The notes under the pieces were generated by a model, which did not search any database, was not told the DNA's origin, and saw nothing but the letters and a program-made list of their open reading frames with translations. The translations under genes and the position numbers were made by a program. Shown one piece after another: positions 1 to 11,601 of a stretch of 64,000 bases of DNA (position 1 is its first letter; every line of letters begins with the position of its first letter). The stretch comes from Cognaticolwellia aestuarii (GTDB lineage: Bacteria > Pseudomonadota > Gammaproteobacteria > Enterobacterales > Alteromonadaceae). The stretch is taken from contig NZ_MUZV01000007.1 of the NCBI RefSeq assembly GCF_002000025.1, forward strand, positions 62,001 to 126,000. The letters run 5' to 3'.

Positions 1-1445
1 TAGCCATTACGCGTATATTGTATCAATCTTACTTGATAGACATTGGGAGAGGAGATGATATAGGCTTTAAATATTTCAATTAGTCGTACTTTCCAGTCAG
101 CTAACAAGGGGCTGTCTATGCCACTTTCTTGATTTTTAATGGCGTTAATTAAGCCCTTTATCGGAGGTGTTGAGGCTAAAAAAAGCAAGTCTTCTTTGTG
201 CTCTTGGCTATTGCGGACTAAAATTGCCTGACTTCTCTGGACTAAGTTAGTCAGTTTTTCACTTTCTTCTTGTATTTGTTCGGGGAACTTTAAAAAAGCG
301 GTGATGATAAGGAATATCGTTATCAGTGATAAATAGGAAAATAATAATTTTTTGATGGCGGGGCTGTTGAGAAATGAAGCTATATCTACATCTGATTCGA
401 GCTGGTAATCGCTCTTACTATTGACAAAGCCAGCCCAAATTATAAAACCTAATAAGCTAGAAACTAATAACGATAGAAGCCCAACCCATATTGGTGACCA
501 CAAACCTAAGATAGCCGGTATGGTTGGTAAACTATAGGTGTTTAATATCCACTTTCGGCCCATAAATTGAATTGTGCGTTCAGTACTAGCACTGTAAATA
601 AACTTGGCGTTAGTCTTTTTGCTATTACCATAAAATGGCACACTTTCAACTTCATCGGTCAGTGTCAGTTTCACACCTTTTTTCGACATGCCTAAATCTG
701 CTAATACTTCATCAACAACCAGCGGAGCAAAAGTCCAACCAAGTAGAGCATCGATTCTATTCTCTGCTGTTTGGAGCGATAAATCAGGGTTATAAATGGG
801 TAATAAGACTAAAAAGCCACGGCGTTTTTTACCTTCTGCTTGCACTAAGGTAATCGGAGCCGTTAGCTTTGCTTTGCCTTCTTTAGCCGCTTTTAAAGCT
901 GCAACTCTTCTGTTTTCTTCTGATGCGATATCTAATCCAGTTGCACCTGCATTGTTTTTTTGTGGGTAAATATATTGAATAACAAAGCGATCATTATAAT
1001 GTTGATTGATTGTTCTAATATTAAAATTTTCTGCGTTATCCGCTTTTGCCTGCTGAATAAATTGTGCTTCTTCTGCCAAGGGGACTCGCCTAACAAAGCC
1101 AAACCCTCTAGCGCCAGGAAACTCACTTGATAGATTACGTGAAGCGACATATCGTTCGAATATCGTACGGTTGAGGTGTTCGATACCTGCGCCAAAAATT
1201 ACCCCTTTAGCGCCTTGTAAGCCATATTCATAATGCTCAAAGCGTTTTTTTACAAGTTCTTCAGTATCAATCGATAGTGATTCAATATATGACTGCACAA
1301 GGTTTTGGTTGTGCTGATATAAATACCAACTGATTAGTGATGAAAAAACTACCCCAATGCCAACGGCGATTAAGAATACTTTTCTTATCGATTGTGTATG
1401 AAATATCGAAGAAAAAGAACGTAAAATACGTACATTAGCAGGCAT
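1..1445 (-). CDS. CHASE-domain membrane sensor protein, C-terminus beyond window
   Basis: An open frame starts at ATG 1445 and runs without a stop for 481 codons off the left edge, so only the sensor half is visible. A membrane helix lies at about residues 20-40. It is followed by a periplasmic CHASE domain (about 45-270) with the hallmark segments FPGARGFGF..RVP and LTAPITLVQAEGKKRRGF. Two further hydrophobic segments follow (about 285-310 and 335-355), then a second extracytoplasmic-looking stretch rich in charged helices. CHASE domains bind small ligands and sit in front of histidine kinase, GGDEF or EAL outputs; the output domain is not in this window, so the signalling type cannot be named. 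The start is the first ATG before the membrane helix; no strong Shine-Dalgarno sequence is seen. Confidence 0.85.
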   Translation of the reverse strand, partial: MPANVRILRSFSSIFHTQSIRKVFLIAVGIGVVFSSLISWYLYQHNQNLVQSYIESLSIDTEELVKKRFEHYEYGLQGAKGVIFGAGIEHLNRTIFERYVASRNLSSEFPGARGFGFVRRVPLAEEAQFIQQAKADNAENFNIRTINQHYNDRFVIQYIYPQKNNAGATGLDIASEENRRVAALKAAKEGKAKLTAPITLVQAEGKKRRGFLVLLPIYNPDLSLQTAENRIDALLGWTFAPLVVDEVLADLGMSKKGVKLTLTDEVESVPFYGNSKKTNAKFIYSASTERTIQFMGRKWILNTYSLPTIPAILGLWSPIWVGLLSLLVSSLLGFIIWAGFVNSKSDYQLESDVDIASFLNSPAIKKLLFSYLSLITIFLIITAFLKFPEQIQEESEKLTNLVQRSQAILVRNSQEHKEDLLFLASTPPIKGLINAIKNQESGIDSPLLADWKVRLIEIFKAYIISSPNVYQVRLIQYTRNG

Positions 1446-2264
1446 TAGGTAACTCACAGTTAATTAAAATAAATTTAGTAATTTATTCGTTTAAATAGTG
1501 AAATTTAAACGTTACGCATGATAACAAAGGAATAAGTTATTTAAAAACAACATGCAAAATAAAAGTGATATCAAAACTGAATTTTTGTACAAGTATAGGT
1601 GTTGATAGCTGAGCTGCTTTAGTTTGTGGTTAAGTGAACTAGATACGCTTATTTTTCATATTTTAATCATTTCTCAGGTGGTTAGCTAATTCAGCACTGT
1701 TTTCTTTGGTAGTACTACTCGCATTAGTCGTAGTGTAGTTAGGCAACTGGCTTGATTGAACTAGTGATGGATATCAGCTAATTTCATCTATCTATGCCTA
1801 GCGTTGCGTGATGTCATACTTGTTTTGTATGAAAAACGTACTATTCTTTGACTGTCATAGGGTTAAGAGGGCTATGTTACATGGATGAAAAGCAATCAAA
1901 GATGGCCGTTAGTGAAGCTCCTGCTGAGCTATTAAACCGGCTTGCAAGGGCATATGTACTAAGCTAATTACCTAGGTACAGACGTTTGTTTAATAATCCT
2001 ATTACGGCTCTATTTTTCTCTTTTACGTAACTTATTCTCACCTCGGTTGCTTTACCTTAAGAAGTTGTTAATACGTGTCAGGTTTTAGAGCAAAAGCTTT
2101 CATCATTGAAAAATCTTTATTGCAGGGATGAGTGATCGTAGCTAAAGCCAGTCATGAAGTATTAAGTAATCTTTTAGCGCCATGTTTCCTAACTAATATA
2201 GTTGCGGTAGATACTGTCGGTGATATTGCTTAAATCAAACTTAAGTTTGTAAAAGGACACAGAT
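1446..2264. other. 819-bp intergenic gap with no supportable gene
   Basis: The gap separates the divergent CHASE sensor gene and amidase gene. I see no RNA gene, terminator or long frame in it. It holds a 28-codon ATG frame at 1881-1967 and a short GTG frame near 2132-2233, both protein-like in composition but without recognisable homology or clear ribosome sites. It may be decayed coding DNA or simply long regulatory DNA. Confidence 0.5.
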
Positions 2265-2897
2265 ATGCATCCAGAATATATAGTTATCCACACGGCAGCA
2301 TTTAATGGCAAAAACTGTGATCGAGACATGATTGATCAATGGCACAAAGCGAGAAATTGGTCAGGCATTGGTTATCATTTTGTGATTTTAAATGATAACC
2401 ATAGTCAAAAGGCAGATGGCATTGTTGAAAATGGTCGAGCGACTAATAAAATGGGCGCGCATGCTTTGGGCTTAAATGATCGCTCGTTAGGTATTTGTTG
2501 CATAGGTCATGGTGACAAAAATGACTTTACTGCTGCGCAATATGAAAGTTTGTATGGTTTGATTAGGCGATTAATGACTGAGTTCTCAATACCGCTTGCT
2601 AACGTTATTGGCCATCGAGAAATGAATAACTTAGTTGAGCAAGAGCTTGTATCGTCGCGTTATCGTACTAGTAAATCATGTCCAGGTAATAAAATTGATA
2701 TGGATTTTATTCGAGAGCAACTGTCAAGTGAGATGGTTAGTTCTGATGTTGAGATACCCGTATTTTCTGTTGAAGCTCGGTTAGCTATGGCTAATGCTAT
2801 TGCTGTTTTGCAGCAGCACCGAGCACAATTTCCTAATGCTCAAGATGAGCTCGATGAGTTTATTTATCATCCTGAAATTATTGCCATGACCCATTAG
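2265..2897 (+). CDS. N-acetylmuramoyl-L-alanine amidase, T7-lysozyme/PGRP type
   Basis: This 210-residue protein has an Amidase_2 fold (about residues 3-150), which cuts the bond between MurNAc and L-alanine in peptidoglycan. Zinc ligands match T7 lysozyme: H9 (in VIHTAA), H117 (in GHREMN) and C139 (in KSCPG), with catalytic partners Y37 and K137. The C-terminal 60 residues are an extra helical tail of unknown role. There is no signal peptide or lipobox, so as written it is cytoplasmic. That fits phage-style endolysins or AmpD-like muropeptide recycling more than a secreted amidase, but no holin or phage gene is nearby. The ATG has a good AAGGA ribosome site. A hairpin terminator follows at 2900. 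Confidence 0.85.
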   Translation: MHPEYIVIHTAAFNGKNCDRDMIDQWHKARNWSGIGYHFVILNDNHSQKADGIVENGRATNKMGAHALGLNDRSLGICCIGHGDKNDFTAAQYESLYGLIRRLMTEFSIPLANVIGHREMNNLVEQELVSSRYRTSKSCPGNKIDMDFIREQLSSEMVSSDVEIPVFSVEARLAMANAIAVLQQHRAQFPNAQDELDEFIYHPEIIAMTH

Positions 2898-2899
2898 CA

Positions 2900-2926
2900 A
2901 CTGGGCGATATGCCCAGTATTCATTT
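2900..2926 (+). terminator. hairpin terminator after the amidase gene
   Basis: A 7-bp perfect stem ACTGGGC/GCCCAGT with loop GATAT is followed by a short T-rich stretch, directly after the amidase stop codon. Confidence 0.55.
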
Positions 2927-2971
2927 TAAGTATTGATTAAAAATGATTAGTCAAAATGTCCCGCTATTTTA

Positions 2972-4549
2972 TCAATGTTTTAATAAGGCCTGCATGTTTT
3001 GAGTTGCAGTGATCGGCTGTTTAGCTTCTGTAATGGCTGTCACTACAGCAACTGCACTGACGCCAGTACGCCATACTGGTTCAATGCGTTGCTGGTTAAT
3101 ACCGCCAATGGCAACCACAGGGATATCTTCGGCCAATGGTAGTATCTGCATTAAGTTATCTAAGCCTTGAATCTGTCCTGTCATGTCTTTTGTTTTGGTT
3201 GGAAAAATAGCACCAATTGCGAGGTAGGATGGTTGTAATTGTTTAGCCAGTAAAAACTCATAACAACCGTGGGTACTGATACCCAAGCGCAAGCCAGCAT
3301 TAGCAATAGTGCAGAGATCCGCGCTTGCCAAATCTTCTTGTCCGATATGCACACCATAAGCCCCGTATTTAATAGCGAGTTGCCAATGATCATTAATAAA
3401 CAAGCGACAAGCCGATTTACTCGCTAACTGCACGGCTTTTTTTATGGTTTCTGCTAATGCTGCTGTATCTTTATGTTTAATGCGCAATTGTATAATTTTT
3501 ATGTTTAATGGTAATAAGCGTTCAAGCCACTCTAGAGAATCAATGACTGGGTAGAGCCCAAGCTTTTCATTTATCTTTAAGTCAAGGGAAGGGAACTTTG
3601 CTGATATTTGATGCTGCTGAGCCAAGGGGCTGATAACTTGCGGGAAATGTTCTCGCTGCGTTGGCCAAGCACCTTGCTCAAAAGCGCCATAATATTGTTG
3701 ATTATCATGGCTGTTTTCTCGCTGACTTGATAATGATAACCCTTGATTAATAAAAGCTTTAGCTAGGGTGAAAGCATCACGGAGTAAATACTTATGCGCA
3801 ATAAAGCTTGCTAAGGCGCTGGCAAAACTGCAGCCGCCACCGTGACTGTAACTTGTCGCAATTCTTGGAGAGCTTAATTCAAGTATTTGTGGTGATAACG
3901 AGCTTGATGTTGAAAGTAAACATAAATCGCTACAATGAGATGATAATGTATTCGGGTTACTATCTTCGCCATGGCCGCCTTTGATGATAACGGCTTTGCA
4001 GCCTAAAGTTAATAACTGCTTGGCTAGCTGTAAAGGGCTACATTTAGCATTGTTTGCTGATAAAGCACTTAATTGCTGCGCCTCAATTAAATTCGGAGTA
4101 ATAACATCAATCAAAGGTAATAAAGGGTGTAATGCCATTGGTGCTACGCTTGATAGATCTCCGCCAACACTGGCTTGGCCGACTGGATCATAAATTACCA
4201 CTAAATTAGCAAGTTGTTGTTTAAGTGCTATTAATAGCGTTACTAGCCAAGTAACTTGTTGGTTATTGGCAATTAAGCCTATTTTTATCACGCTTGGCGG
4301 TTTATCACTGCGCAGTGCTTGTGCTTGTGCGTCTAGAATATCGACGGCTGTGGGGTTAATTGCTATTAGCTGTTGAGAATTTTGTACAGTATTAGCGGTG
4401 ATTAAATGACAAACCTCAACGTTGAGGTTGTGGCCCGTCTTAATGTCAGCAGCTATTCCGGCCCCGCCTGAACAGTCAGCGCCGGAGATAGTCCAAATAA
4501 TTGTCTTACGCTTTAGTTTATTGGTTGGTAAAAGAGTATTAGTTGTCAT
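2972..4549 (-). CDS. thiDE: bifunctional HMP-P kinase / thiamin-phosphate synthase (ThiD-ThiE fusion)
   Basis: The 525-residue protein joins two thiamin enzymes. The N-terminal ~290 residues are ThiD (ribokinase fold, with [14 protein letters not shown] at the substrate site and the late [11 protein letters not shown] anion-hole motif), which phosphorylates HMP and HMP-P. The C-terminal ~215 residues are ThiE, a TIM barrel with [21 protein letters not shown] and a final VAIGGI phosphate loop, which joins HMP-PP and the thiazole phosphate into thiamin phosphate. A linker lies near residues 290-310. The ATG overlaps the thiG stop by 4 bp, so translation is probably coupled. It is the last gene of the thiC operon. 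Separate thiD and thiE are the commoner arrangement; the fusion is known in several lineages. Confidence 0.93.
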   Translation of the reverse strand: MTTNTLLPTNKLKRKTIIWTISGADCSGGAGIAADIKTGHNLNVEVCHLITANTVQNSQQLIAINPTAVDILDAQAQALRSDKPPSVIKIGLIANNQQVTWLVTLLIALKQQLANLVVIYDPVGQASVGGDLSSVAPMALHPLLPLIDVITPNLIEAQQLSALSANNAKCSPLQLAKQLLTLGCKAVIIKGGHGEDSNPNTLSSHCSDLCLLSTSSSLSPQILELSSPRIATSYSHGGGCSFASALASFIAHKYLLRDAFTLAKAFINQGLSLSSQRENSHDNQQYYGAFEQGAWPTQREHFPQVISPLAQQHQISAKFPSLDLKINEKLGLYPVIDSLEWLERLLPLNIKIIQLRIKHKDTAALAETIKKAVQLASKSACRLFINDHWQLAIKYGAYGVHIGQEDLASADLCTIANAGLRLGISTHGCYEFLLAKQLQPSYLAIGAIFPTKTKDMTGQIQGLDNLMQILPLAEDIPVVAIGGINQQRIEPVWRTGVSAVAVVTAITEAKQPITATQNMQALLKH

Positions 4550-5352
4550 GACTTGTGCTCAGGGTTATGCCAAAAAGGGCTGTCGAGTGTGGGTGTGCTA
4601 GGATGTGCTGTTTGTCGTTCAGGCATGGTACCAGCTATGTAAGCAGACTCGCCTGCCGAAATGGCTGTGGCAAAGGCTTTTGCCATCATTACAGGGTTAT
4701 CAGCAAGGGCAATAGCACTATTTAATAATACACCATCAAAGCCCATCTCCATGGCAATACAGGCATCTGAAGGTTTACCAATACCTGCATCAAGAATAAG
4801 TGTGGCGTTTGGAAGGCGCTGACGAATGCTGGCTAAATTATAAGGATTCATTAAGCCTTTCCCTGTGCCGATAGGCGAGGCCCAAGGCATAATAACTTCG
4901 CAACCAAGCTCATATAAACGCTGGCAAATGACTAAGTCATCGGTGCAATAAGGCAGTACTTTGAAGCCATCAGCCAGTAATTGCTCAGTGGCAATTAATA
5001 GCTCTATTGGATCCGGTTGTAAGTTATAATCATCGCCGATAACTTCAAGTTTTATCCAATCGGTTTCAAATAACTCACGACTCATTTTAGCTAAGGTCAC
5101 GGCTTCTTTCGCATTTTTGCAACCGGCAGTATTGGGTAGCAAAAAACCTTGGCTTTGCTGAACCGTATCTTGAATATAACGCCAAATTTTTTCGCCGGAT
5201 TGTGCCAAGGGATTTTGCCGTTTTAGTGATAAAGTGACAACTTGGGAGCCACTGGCAATAATGGCCTGTTTCATCACTTCTGGAGAAGGGTAGAGCGCTG
5301 AACCAATCAGTAAACGGCTATCAAGTTGTTGGCCATAAATGTTTAACGACAT
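4546..5352 (-). CDS. thiG: thiazole synthase ThiG
   Basis: ThiG (268 residues, TIM barrel) condenses deoxyxylulose 5-phosphate, dehydroglycine and the sulfur of ThiS thiocarboxylate into thiazole phosphate. The Schiff-base lysine is expected in the segment IKLEVIGDD, and the phosphate-binding [11 protein letters not shown] and [13 protein letters not shown] motifs are intact. A strong GGAGG ribosome site precedes the ATG, 2 bp after the thiS stop. The deoxyxylulose phosphate substrate is made by Dxs, encoded later in this window (40.7 kb). The C-terminal tail of about 20 residues is slightly longer than usual. Confidence 0.95.
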   Translation of the reverse strand: MSLNIYGQQLDSRLLIGSALYPSPEVMKQAIIASGSQVVTLSLKRQNPLAQSGEKIWRYIQDTVQQSQGFLLPNTAGCKNAKEAVTLAKMSRELFETDWIKLEVIGDDYNLQPDPIELLIATEQLLADGFKVLPYCTDDLVICQRLYELGCEVIMPWASPIGTGKGLMNPYNLASIRQRLPNATLILDAGIGKPSDACIAMEMGFDGVLLNSAIALADNPVMMAKAFATAISAGESAYIAGTMPERQTAHPSTPTLDSPFWHNPEHKS

Positions 5353-5354
5353 GG

Positions 5355-5573
5355 TTAACCTCCAACAATAGGGAAAAGTACATCAATACTGTCGTTGCTT
5401 TGTATGAATGTTGTGCAATAATCTTCGCGGCCAATAAAGTCACCATTAAGTGCTAAAGCAAAGCTTTGTTGTTGCTGACTATCTGGTAATGTCGCTTTCA
5501 GCGCGGATGTAATATTGATGGGAGCTGCTAAGTGTGAGAGTTCAAACACTTGTCCATTAATATAAATTTTCAT
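5355..5573 (-). CDS. thiS: sulfur carrier protein ThiS
   Basis: This 72-residue ubiquitin-like protein ends in the required Gly-Gly (VLFPIVGG), the site that is adenylated and converted to a thiocarboxylate to deliver sulfur to ThiG. It lies 2 bp upstream of thiG. The adenylating partner ThiF is not encoded in this operon; a ThiF or MoeB homologue elsewhere must be assumed. Sulfur transfer could use the ThiI rhodanese domain encoded at 45.9 kb. Confidence 0.93.
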   Translation of the reverse strand: MKIYINGQVFELSHLAAPINITSALKATLPDSQQQQSFALALNGDFIGREDYCTTFIQSNDSIDVLFPIVGG

Positions 5574-5614
5574 TTTTTCTCGCTTTTTATGTCATGAATT
5601 TTGCTTTAAAAACA

Positions 5615-6781
5615 TCATTCAATTTGATTCACTGGCAGTAAATTAGCGTATTGATAATCATCAACACCTCGATGTTGTTGTTGCATTAAATTCTCGACAT
5701 GTTCTATCACTTGCGACATCACAATAGGAGCAATTAAAAAGCCATGCCGGTAAAGGCCATTTACTTGTATCAAGGCATTGCTAGCGATTATTTTTGGCTG
5801 ATTGTCACTAAATGCGGGGCGAACTTGGCTAATATGCTGGCGAATATGTGCTTCAGCAAAGCCCGGATGCACGCTATAAGCTGCACTGAGTAACTCCATT
5901 GCAGAACGTACCGTCATTGGTGATGTATCATCACTTTCAATTTCAGTTGCGCCAACCACGTAATGCCCTTTACCTTTGGGGGCAATATAAAGTTGATAGC
6001 GAGGGTGCATCAGTCTGACGGGGCGTGAAATATTAACCTCAGGGGCAAAAAGTTGAAAAAGCTCACCACGTACGGCACGTAAATCGTCGAGTACAGCGTT
6101 GTGGTTTACTGGCGATTTTGTCGATTTTTTCGCGCCAATACCACGGCAGTCAATTGCAAGGTCAAATGATTTTTGCTTAAGTTCATCTGGCTTTTGGTTA
6201 CTGTGAAAATGTAATGTACACCCCCTTGAAAAACTACCGCTGTGAATCCCCGTAACTGTCGTTTTGCTGCGCCATTCAACGTTTTCGTCTTTAAGTTGCT
6301 GATGCAAAGCAATGAGCAATTTTCGATTACCAATTTGTCCTTCGCTGGGTAAATATAGTGCCTGTGAAAACTTTTGTGCTAATTCTGGCTCTAGTGCTGA
6401 AAGTTGCTGGCGATTAAGCTGTTGTTGCTCATGCTCAGGGTAGTTATTGGTTAAAAAACGGCTGAGCCTTTGCCCGTCGGCTTTATCTTGTTCATGGCTG
6501 ACAACGAGGGAACCTGACTGTTGAAAAAAATTATAACTGTTAAGTGTGGTTAGTAATTTCGGCCACAAAGGCAAGGCGGCAAAGCCCATCGCCACAATAT
6601 TGGCAGGGCTGTGCATTGCTTCACCAAGTGGCGTTAATAGCCCCGCGGCGGCATAAGCAGCACTTTGCTGACCATTTTTCTGGTCTTTATCAAATAGCGT
6701 TATCTTGTAGCCTTGTCGATTTAACGACAAGGCTATTAAGCGACCCATTAGGCCGGCGCCAATAATAGCGATGGTTGGCAT
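5615..6781 (-). CDS. thiO: glycine oxidase ThiO
   Basis: An FAD-dependent oxidoreductase of the DAO family (388 residues) with an N-terminal dinucleotide fold IGAGLMGRLIALSL, a DAO-type middle (YIAPKGKGHYVVGATEIE) and the C-terminal GLYRHGFLIAP motif. ThiO oxidises glycine with oxygen to dehydroglycine for ThiG. It takes the place of the anaerobic radical-SAM enzyme ThiH, which fits an aerobic marine lifestyle. It starts 8 bp after thiC and is followed by thiS after 41 bp. Confidence 0.92.
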   Translation of the reverse strand: MPTIAIIGAGLMGRLIALSLNRQGYKITLFDKDQKNGQQSAAYAAAGLLTPLGEAMHSPANIVAMGFAALPLWPKLLTTLNSYNFFQQSGSLVVSHEQDKADGQRLSRFLTNNYPEHEQQQLNRQQLSALEPELAQKFSQALYLPSEGQIGNRKLLIALHQQLKDENVEWRSKTTVTGIHSGSFSRGCTLHFHSNQKPDELKQKSFDLAIDCRGIGAKKSTKSPVNHNAVLDDLRAVRGELFQLFAPEVNISRPVRLMHPRYQLYIAPKGKGHYVVGATEIESDDTSPMTVRSAMELLSAAYSVHPGFAEAHIRQHISQVRPAFSDNQPKIIASNALIQVNGLYRHGFLIAPIVMSQVIEHVENLMQQQHRGVDDYQYANLLPVNQIE

Positions 6782-6789
6782 TGCGTGAC

Positions 6790-8794
<2,005 letters not shown>

Positions 8795-8859
8795 CTTTTT
8801 GGGGTAGTAACGAGGAGTAACTCTCATAGTAGTGCAGACAAATAGTGCTTAAAGTTACT

Positions 8860-8945
8860 CACTTGTTCCCTTCGCAGATGTTAATCTAATCAGGTTCTAC
8901 GGATCCCGCTTTCGCGATCTCAGCCCTTTGGCACTCCGACAAGTC
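8860..8945 (-). promoter_or_regulatory. TPP riboswitch (THI element) of the thi operon
   Basis: Read on the minus strand the aptamer has every conserved block in order: GTCGGAGTGCC, GGGCTGAGATC, a GC-rich variable arm with CGCGAAAGCG, then GTAGAACCTGATTAGATTAAC and CTGCGAAGGGAACAAG. GCTGAGA and GCGAAGGGAA are the diagnostic TPP contacts. It lies about 100 nt upstream of thiC and should repress the operon when thiamin pyrophosphate is plentiful. Confidence 0.95.
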
Positions 8946-9200
8946 AATACGTTTAATATGGTTTAGCTAGTAAACGTGGCTAGATTCTAACGTGTATTTT
9001 GTTGGTTAAGCAAAGGGTTTTAATAAATTAATTCGCAAGCGACTATTCTATTCTCATGATAAGTGAGCATGTTCCAGCAGAAGTTACAGCCTAAAAAAGC
9101 ATTATTTTTATCAGTAAATGATGAATTATATTATAAATATCAGGACAAATTGTCGTAATATAGCAAAACTTGAATTACGTAGACACTATGGAATGTACTA

Positions 9201-10094
9201 ATGGCCGAATCGAACACCGCTAGCAACACTGAGCAAATAACTAAAACTTTAGATCCTACCTTGTTACTTAAAGATGAATTGGATCAAGTTAGCCGCATTT
9301 ACAACATTGTTGTTGAGTTTTTTACTAACTATAGCTTTCAATTAATCGGTGCTTTCATTATTTTTATCGTTGGCTATATGTTTGCAGGTAAAATCGCTAA
9401 CGTTGTGCTGAAGTTATGTGAGCGACATAAACTTGATGTTACCTTAAGTCGTTTTTTGGCAAATACCACTAAAATGTTGATTGTGGTGATGATCACGATT
9501 ATTGCTTTAGGTAAGTTAGGAATTAGTGTTACGCCATTTATTGCTGCCATAGGTGCAATTTCATTAGGTGCTGGTTTAGCGCTACAAGGCTTATTAGCTA
9601 ACTATGCAGCAGGGTTTAATATTATTATTATTCGTCCTTTTGTTGTTGGTGACACCATTACTGTTCAAGGGGTTACCGGTCTTGTGAAAGAAGTGCTACT
9701 TGCCTATACCATTTTGTCAGATGAAGACAACGTTGAAATCACCATTCCAAATAAACATATTGTGGGTGAGGTTTTACACAATTCACGTCATGATTCTTTG
9801 TTAGAGTTAAGTGTTGGCATTGATTACAGCGAAAACCCTTTAGAGGTTGTGGCGATGCTTGAAGACGTTATTGGCAAGCTAGATATCGTGAGTGAAGTGC
9901 GTAAACCTTTGATAGGTATAGATGCTTTTGCTGATAGTGCGATTAATATCGCGGTGCGCTTATGGACACCGACAGAAAATTTATACAGCGCAAAATACAC
10001 GGCTTATAAAGAAATTTACTTGGCGTTAGATAAAGCCAATATTAAAATTCCATTTCCACAACGTGATGTTCATCTTATTAAGGATTCGGCTTAA
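9201..10094 (+). CDS. mscS: small-conductance mechanosensitive channel, MscS family
   Basis: A 297-residue inner-membrane protein with three helices (about 45-64, 90-108 and 110-147), then a cytoplasmic vestibule. The pore helix carries the Gly/Ala-rich GAISLGAGLALQGLLANYAAG pattern and the following RPFVVGD..VQGVTGLV beta domain, with IPNKHIVGEVLHN, the MscS signature. It releases solutes on hypo-osmotic shock. Length is close to E. coli MscS (286). rsuA follows 26 bp downstream and may be co-transcribed. Confidence 0.93.
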   Translation: MAESNTASNTEQITKTLDPTLLLKDELDQVSRIYNIVVEFFTNYSFQLIGAFIIFIVGYMFAGKIANVVLKLCERHKLDVTLSRFLANTTKMLIVVMITIIALGKLGISVTPFIAAIGAISLGAGLALQGLLANYAAGFNIIIIRPFVVGDTITVQGVTGLVKEVLLAYTILSDEDNVEITIPNKHIVGEVLHNSRHDSLLELSVGIDYSENPLEVVAMLEDVIGKLDIVSEVRKPLIGIDAFADSAINIAVRLWTPTENLYSAKYTAYKEIYLALDKANIKIPFPQRDVHLIKDSA

Positions 10095-10120
10095 GTTTAA
10101 GCTGTTTGAAGTAGCTTTTT

Positions 10121-10831
10121 ATGGCGTTAAATAAGGCGAGACTGGATCGTTTTCTTGCACAACATTGCCAAATTTCGCGCAAGCAAGTGCGACTGATGTT
10201 GGCACAAAGTAGAGTGAAAGTTAATGGTAGTGTCGCTCGTAATATTGAGCAAGTTATTGATACTTTTACTCACATAACGCTTGATAACAAGGTTATTCAG
10301 CAGAATACGGCTTATTACATTATGTTGAATAAACCGGTTGGTGTAGTGAGTGCTACGAAAGATGAGCAGCATAAAACTGTGCTGGATCTACTTGAATACC
10401 CGTTTAAAAATGAGTTGCATATTGTTGGACGACTGGATTTAAACACTTCCGGTTTAGTGTTACTGACCAATGATAGTCGTTGGTCTGAGCGCTTAACTTT
10501 GCCTGAGTATAAGGTCAGTAAGCGCTATATTGTTCACTTGAAAAATAAGCTTGATGAAGCATATGTTAATGCTTTTGCTGAAGGTATGTATTTTAGCTTT
10601 GAAGATATCACCACCAAGCCAGCTAAATTAACTATTATTGCGGATTATCAAGCCGAAGTTGAGCTAACTGAAGGGCGTTATCATCAAATTAAGCGAATGT
10701 TTGGCCGTTTTCGAAACCCGGTTACGGCTTTACATCGTGCATCTATAGGCACGGTAGTACTCGATAGCCAGTTAGCCGCTGGGCAAAGTCGAATGTTAAC
10801 GTTGCAAGAGGTCGAAAATATTGCTCAATAA
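10121..10831 (+). CDS. rsuA: 16S rRNA pseudouridine(516) synthase RsuA
   Basis: A 236-residue protein with an N-terminal S4 RNA-binding domain (about 5-55) and an RsuA-type catalytic domain. The catalytic aspartate is D106 in GRLDLNTSGL, and the family motifs MLNKPVGVVSA and LTEGRYHQIKRMFG are present. The length and LDLL start of the catalytic region fit RsuA better than the longer RluB or RluF. It modifies U516 of 16S rRNA during 30S assembly. Confidence 0.88.
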   Translation: MALNKARLDRFLAQHCQISRKQVRLMLAQSRVKVNGSVARNIEQVIDTFTHITLDNKVIQQNTAYYIMLNKPVGVVSATKDEQHKTVLDLLEYPFKNELHIVGRLDLNTSGLVLLTNDSRWSERLTLPEYKVSKRYIVHLKNKLDEAYVNAFAEGMYFSFEDITTKPAKLTIIADYQAEVELTEGRYHQIKRMFGRFRNPVTALHRASIGTVVLDSQLAAGQSRMLTLQEVENIAQ

Positions 10832-10914
10832 CGAGGAGGCTCATGCCGTCATTGATCGTATAAGTGCAATGTTCAGATAGAAATAAAAAATCAATATAAT
10901 AAAAAGGATAAACA

Positions 10915-11388
10915 ATGGCTAAAATTATTATTATCATTATTGTACTAGGCTTAATTATTAGCTTTTTTGTACGTAATAATAGCAACCGTGAAGCAGCTAA
11001 AGAAAATGCGGTACAAGCGGCTAAATTTTTACAAGATAATAAGCAAGCTGAAGGGGTAATTGAAACAGCTTCTGGCTTGCAATATAAAGTATTAACGACA
11101 GGTGAAGGCGATATTCATCCAACGGCGAGTTCAAAAGTAACCGTGCATTATCATGGTACATTACTTGACGGAACGGTATTTGATAGCTCAGTGGAGAGAA
11201 ATGAACCGATTAGTTTTGGTTTAAACCAAGTAATAAAGGGTTGGACTGAAGGCTTACAATTGATGGTTGTAGGTGAAAAAACGCGTTTATTTATACCGTC
11301 AGCATTAGGTTATGGTAACCGCGCCGCCGGTAAAATTCCGCCAGGCGCTTTGTTGATTTTTGATGTTGAATTGCTCGCTATAAAATAG
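10915..11388 (+). CDS. membrane-anchored FKBP-type peptidyl-prolyl isomerase
   Basis: A 157-residue protein with one hydrophobic helix at residues 3-20 (signal anchor or uncleaved signal) and a single FKBP domain from about residue 47 to the end. Conserved FKBP residues are seen in VTVHYHGTLLDGTVFDSS, VIKGWTEGLQLM and IPSALGYG. The probable role is proline isomerisation in the periplasm. It lacks the long dimerisation region of FkpA and FklB, so no symbol is given. AAGGA precedes the ATG. Confidence 0.88.
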   Translation: MAKIIIIIIVLGLIISFFVRNNSNREAAKENAVQAAKFLQDNKQAEGVIETASGLQYKVLTTGEGDIHPTASSKVTVHYHGTLLDGTVFDSSVERNEPISFGLNQVIKGWTEGLQLMVVGEKTRLFIPSALGYGNRAAGKIPPGALLIFDVELLAIK

Positions 11389-11432
11389 GTCGCAGCGCTT
11401 TAGTAACAAACGATGAAATACAGTTGAGTAGG

Positions 11433-11462
11433 GCTTAAACGCTTTGTATAAAGCGCTTAAGC
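11433..11462. terminator. hairpin between the FKBP gene and glrR
   Basis: GCTTAAACGCTTT and AAAGCGCTTAAGC form a 13-position stem with one A-C mismatch around loop GTAT, just downstream of the FKBP gene. The following T-run is weak, so termination efficiency is uncertain. Confidence 0.4.
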
Positions 11463-11476
11463 TCAGTTACATTTTC

Positions 11477-11525
11477 AAAACTTAAAACTTAAAACTTAAA
11501 ACTTAAAACTTAAAACTTAAAACTT
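11477..11525. repeat. tandem heptamer repeat, 7 copies of AAAACTT
   Basis: Seven perfect head-to-tail copies of the 7-bp unit AAAACTT lie between the convergent FKBP and glrR genes. The flanking sequence (to about 11590) is loosely related, with further TTTAAC and ATTCAAC motifs. A second heptamer array with a different unit is at 56390. Confidence 0.9.
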
Positions 11526-11601
11526 AACATTTAACGCGACAGTCACTTTCAACATTCAGTAGTAAGCATTCAACACTAATATTTAACATATATTACTTAG
11601 C

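Noticed and set aside
1881-1967. 28-codon ATG frame
   Set aside because: Too short, no recognisable family, and no convincing ribosome site; mentioned only as part of the gap.
2265-2897. Prophage remnant around the amidase
   Set aside because: No integrase, holin, structural or regulatory phage gene lies nearby, and the flanks are ordinary chromosomal genes.
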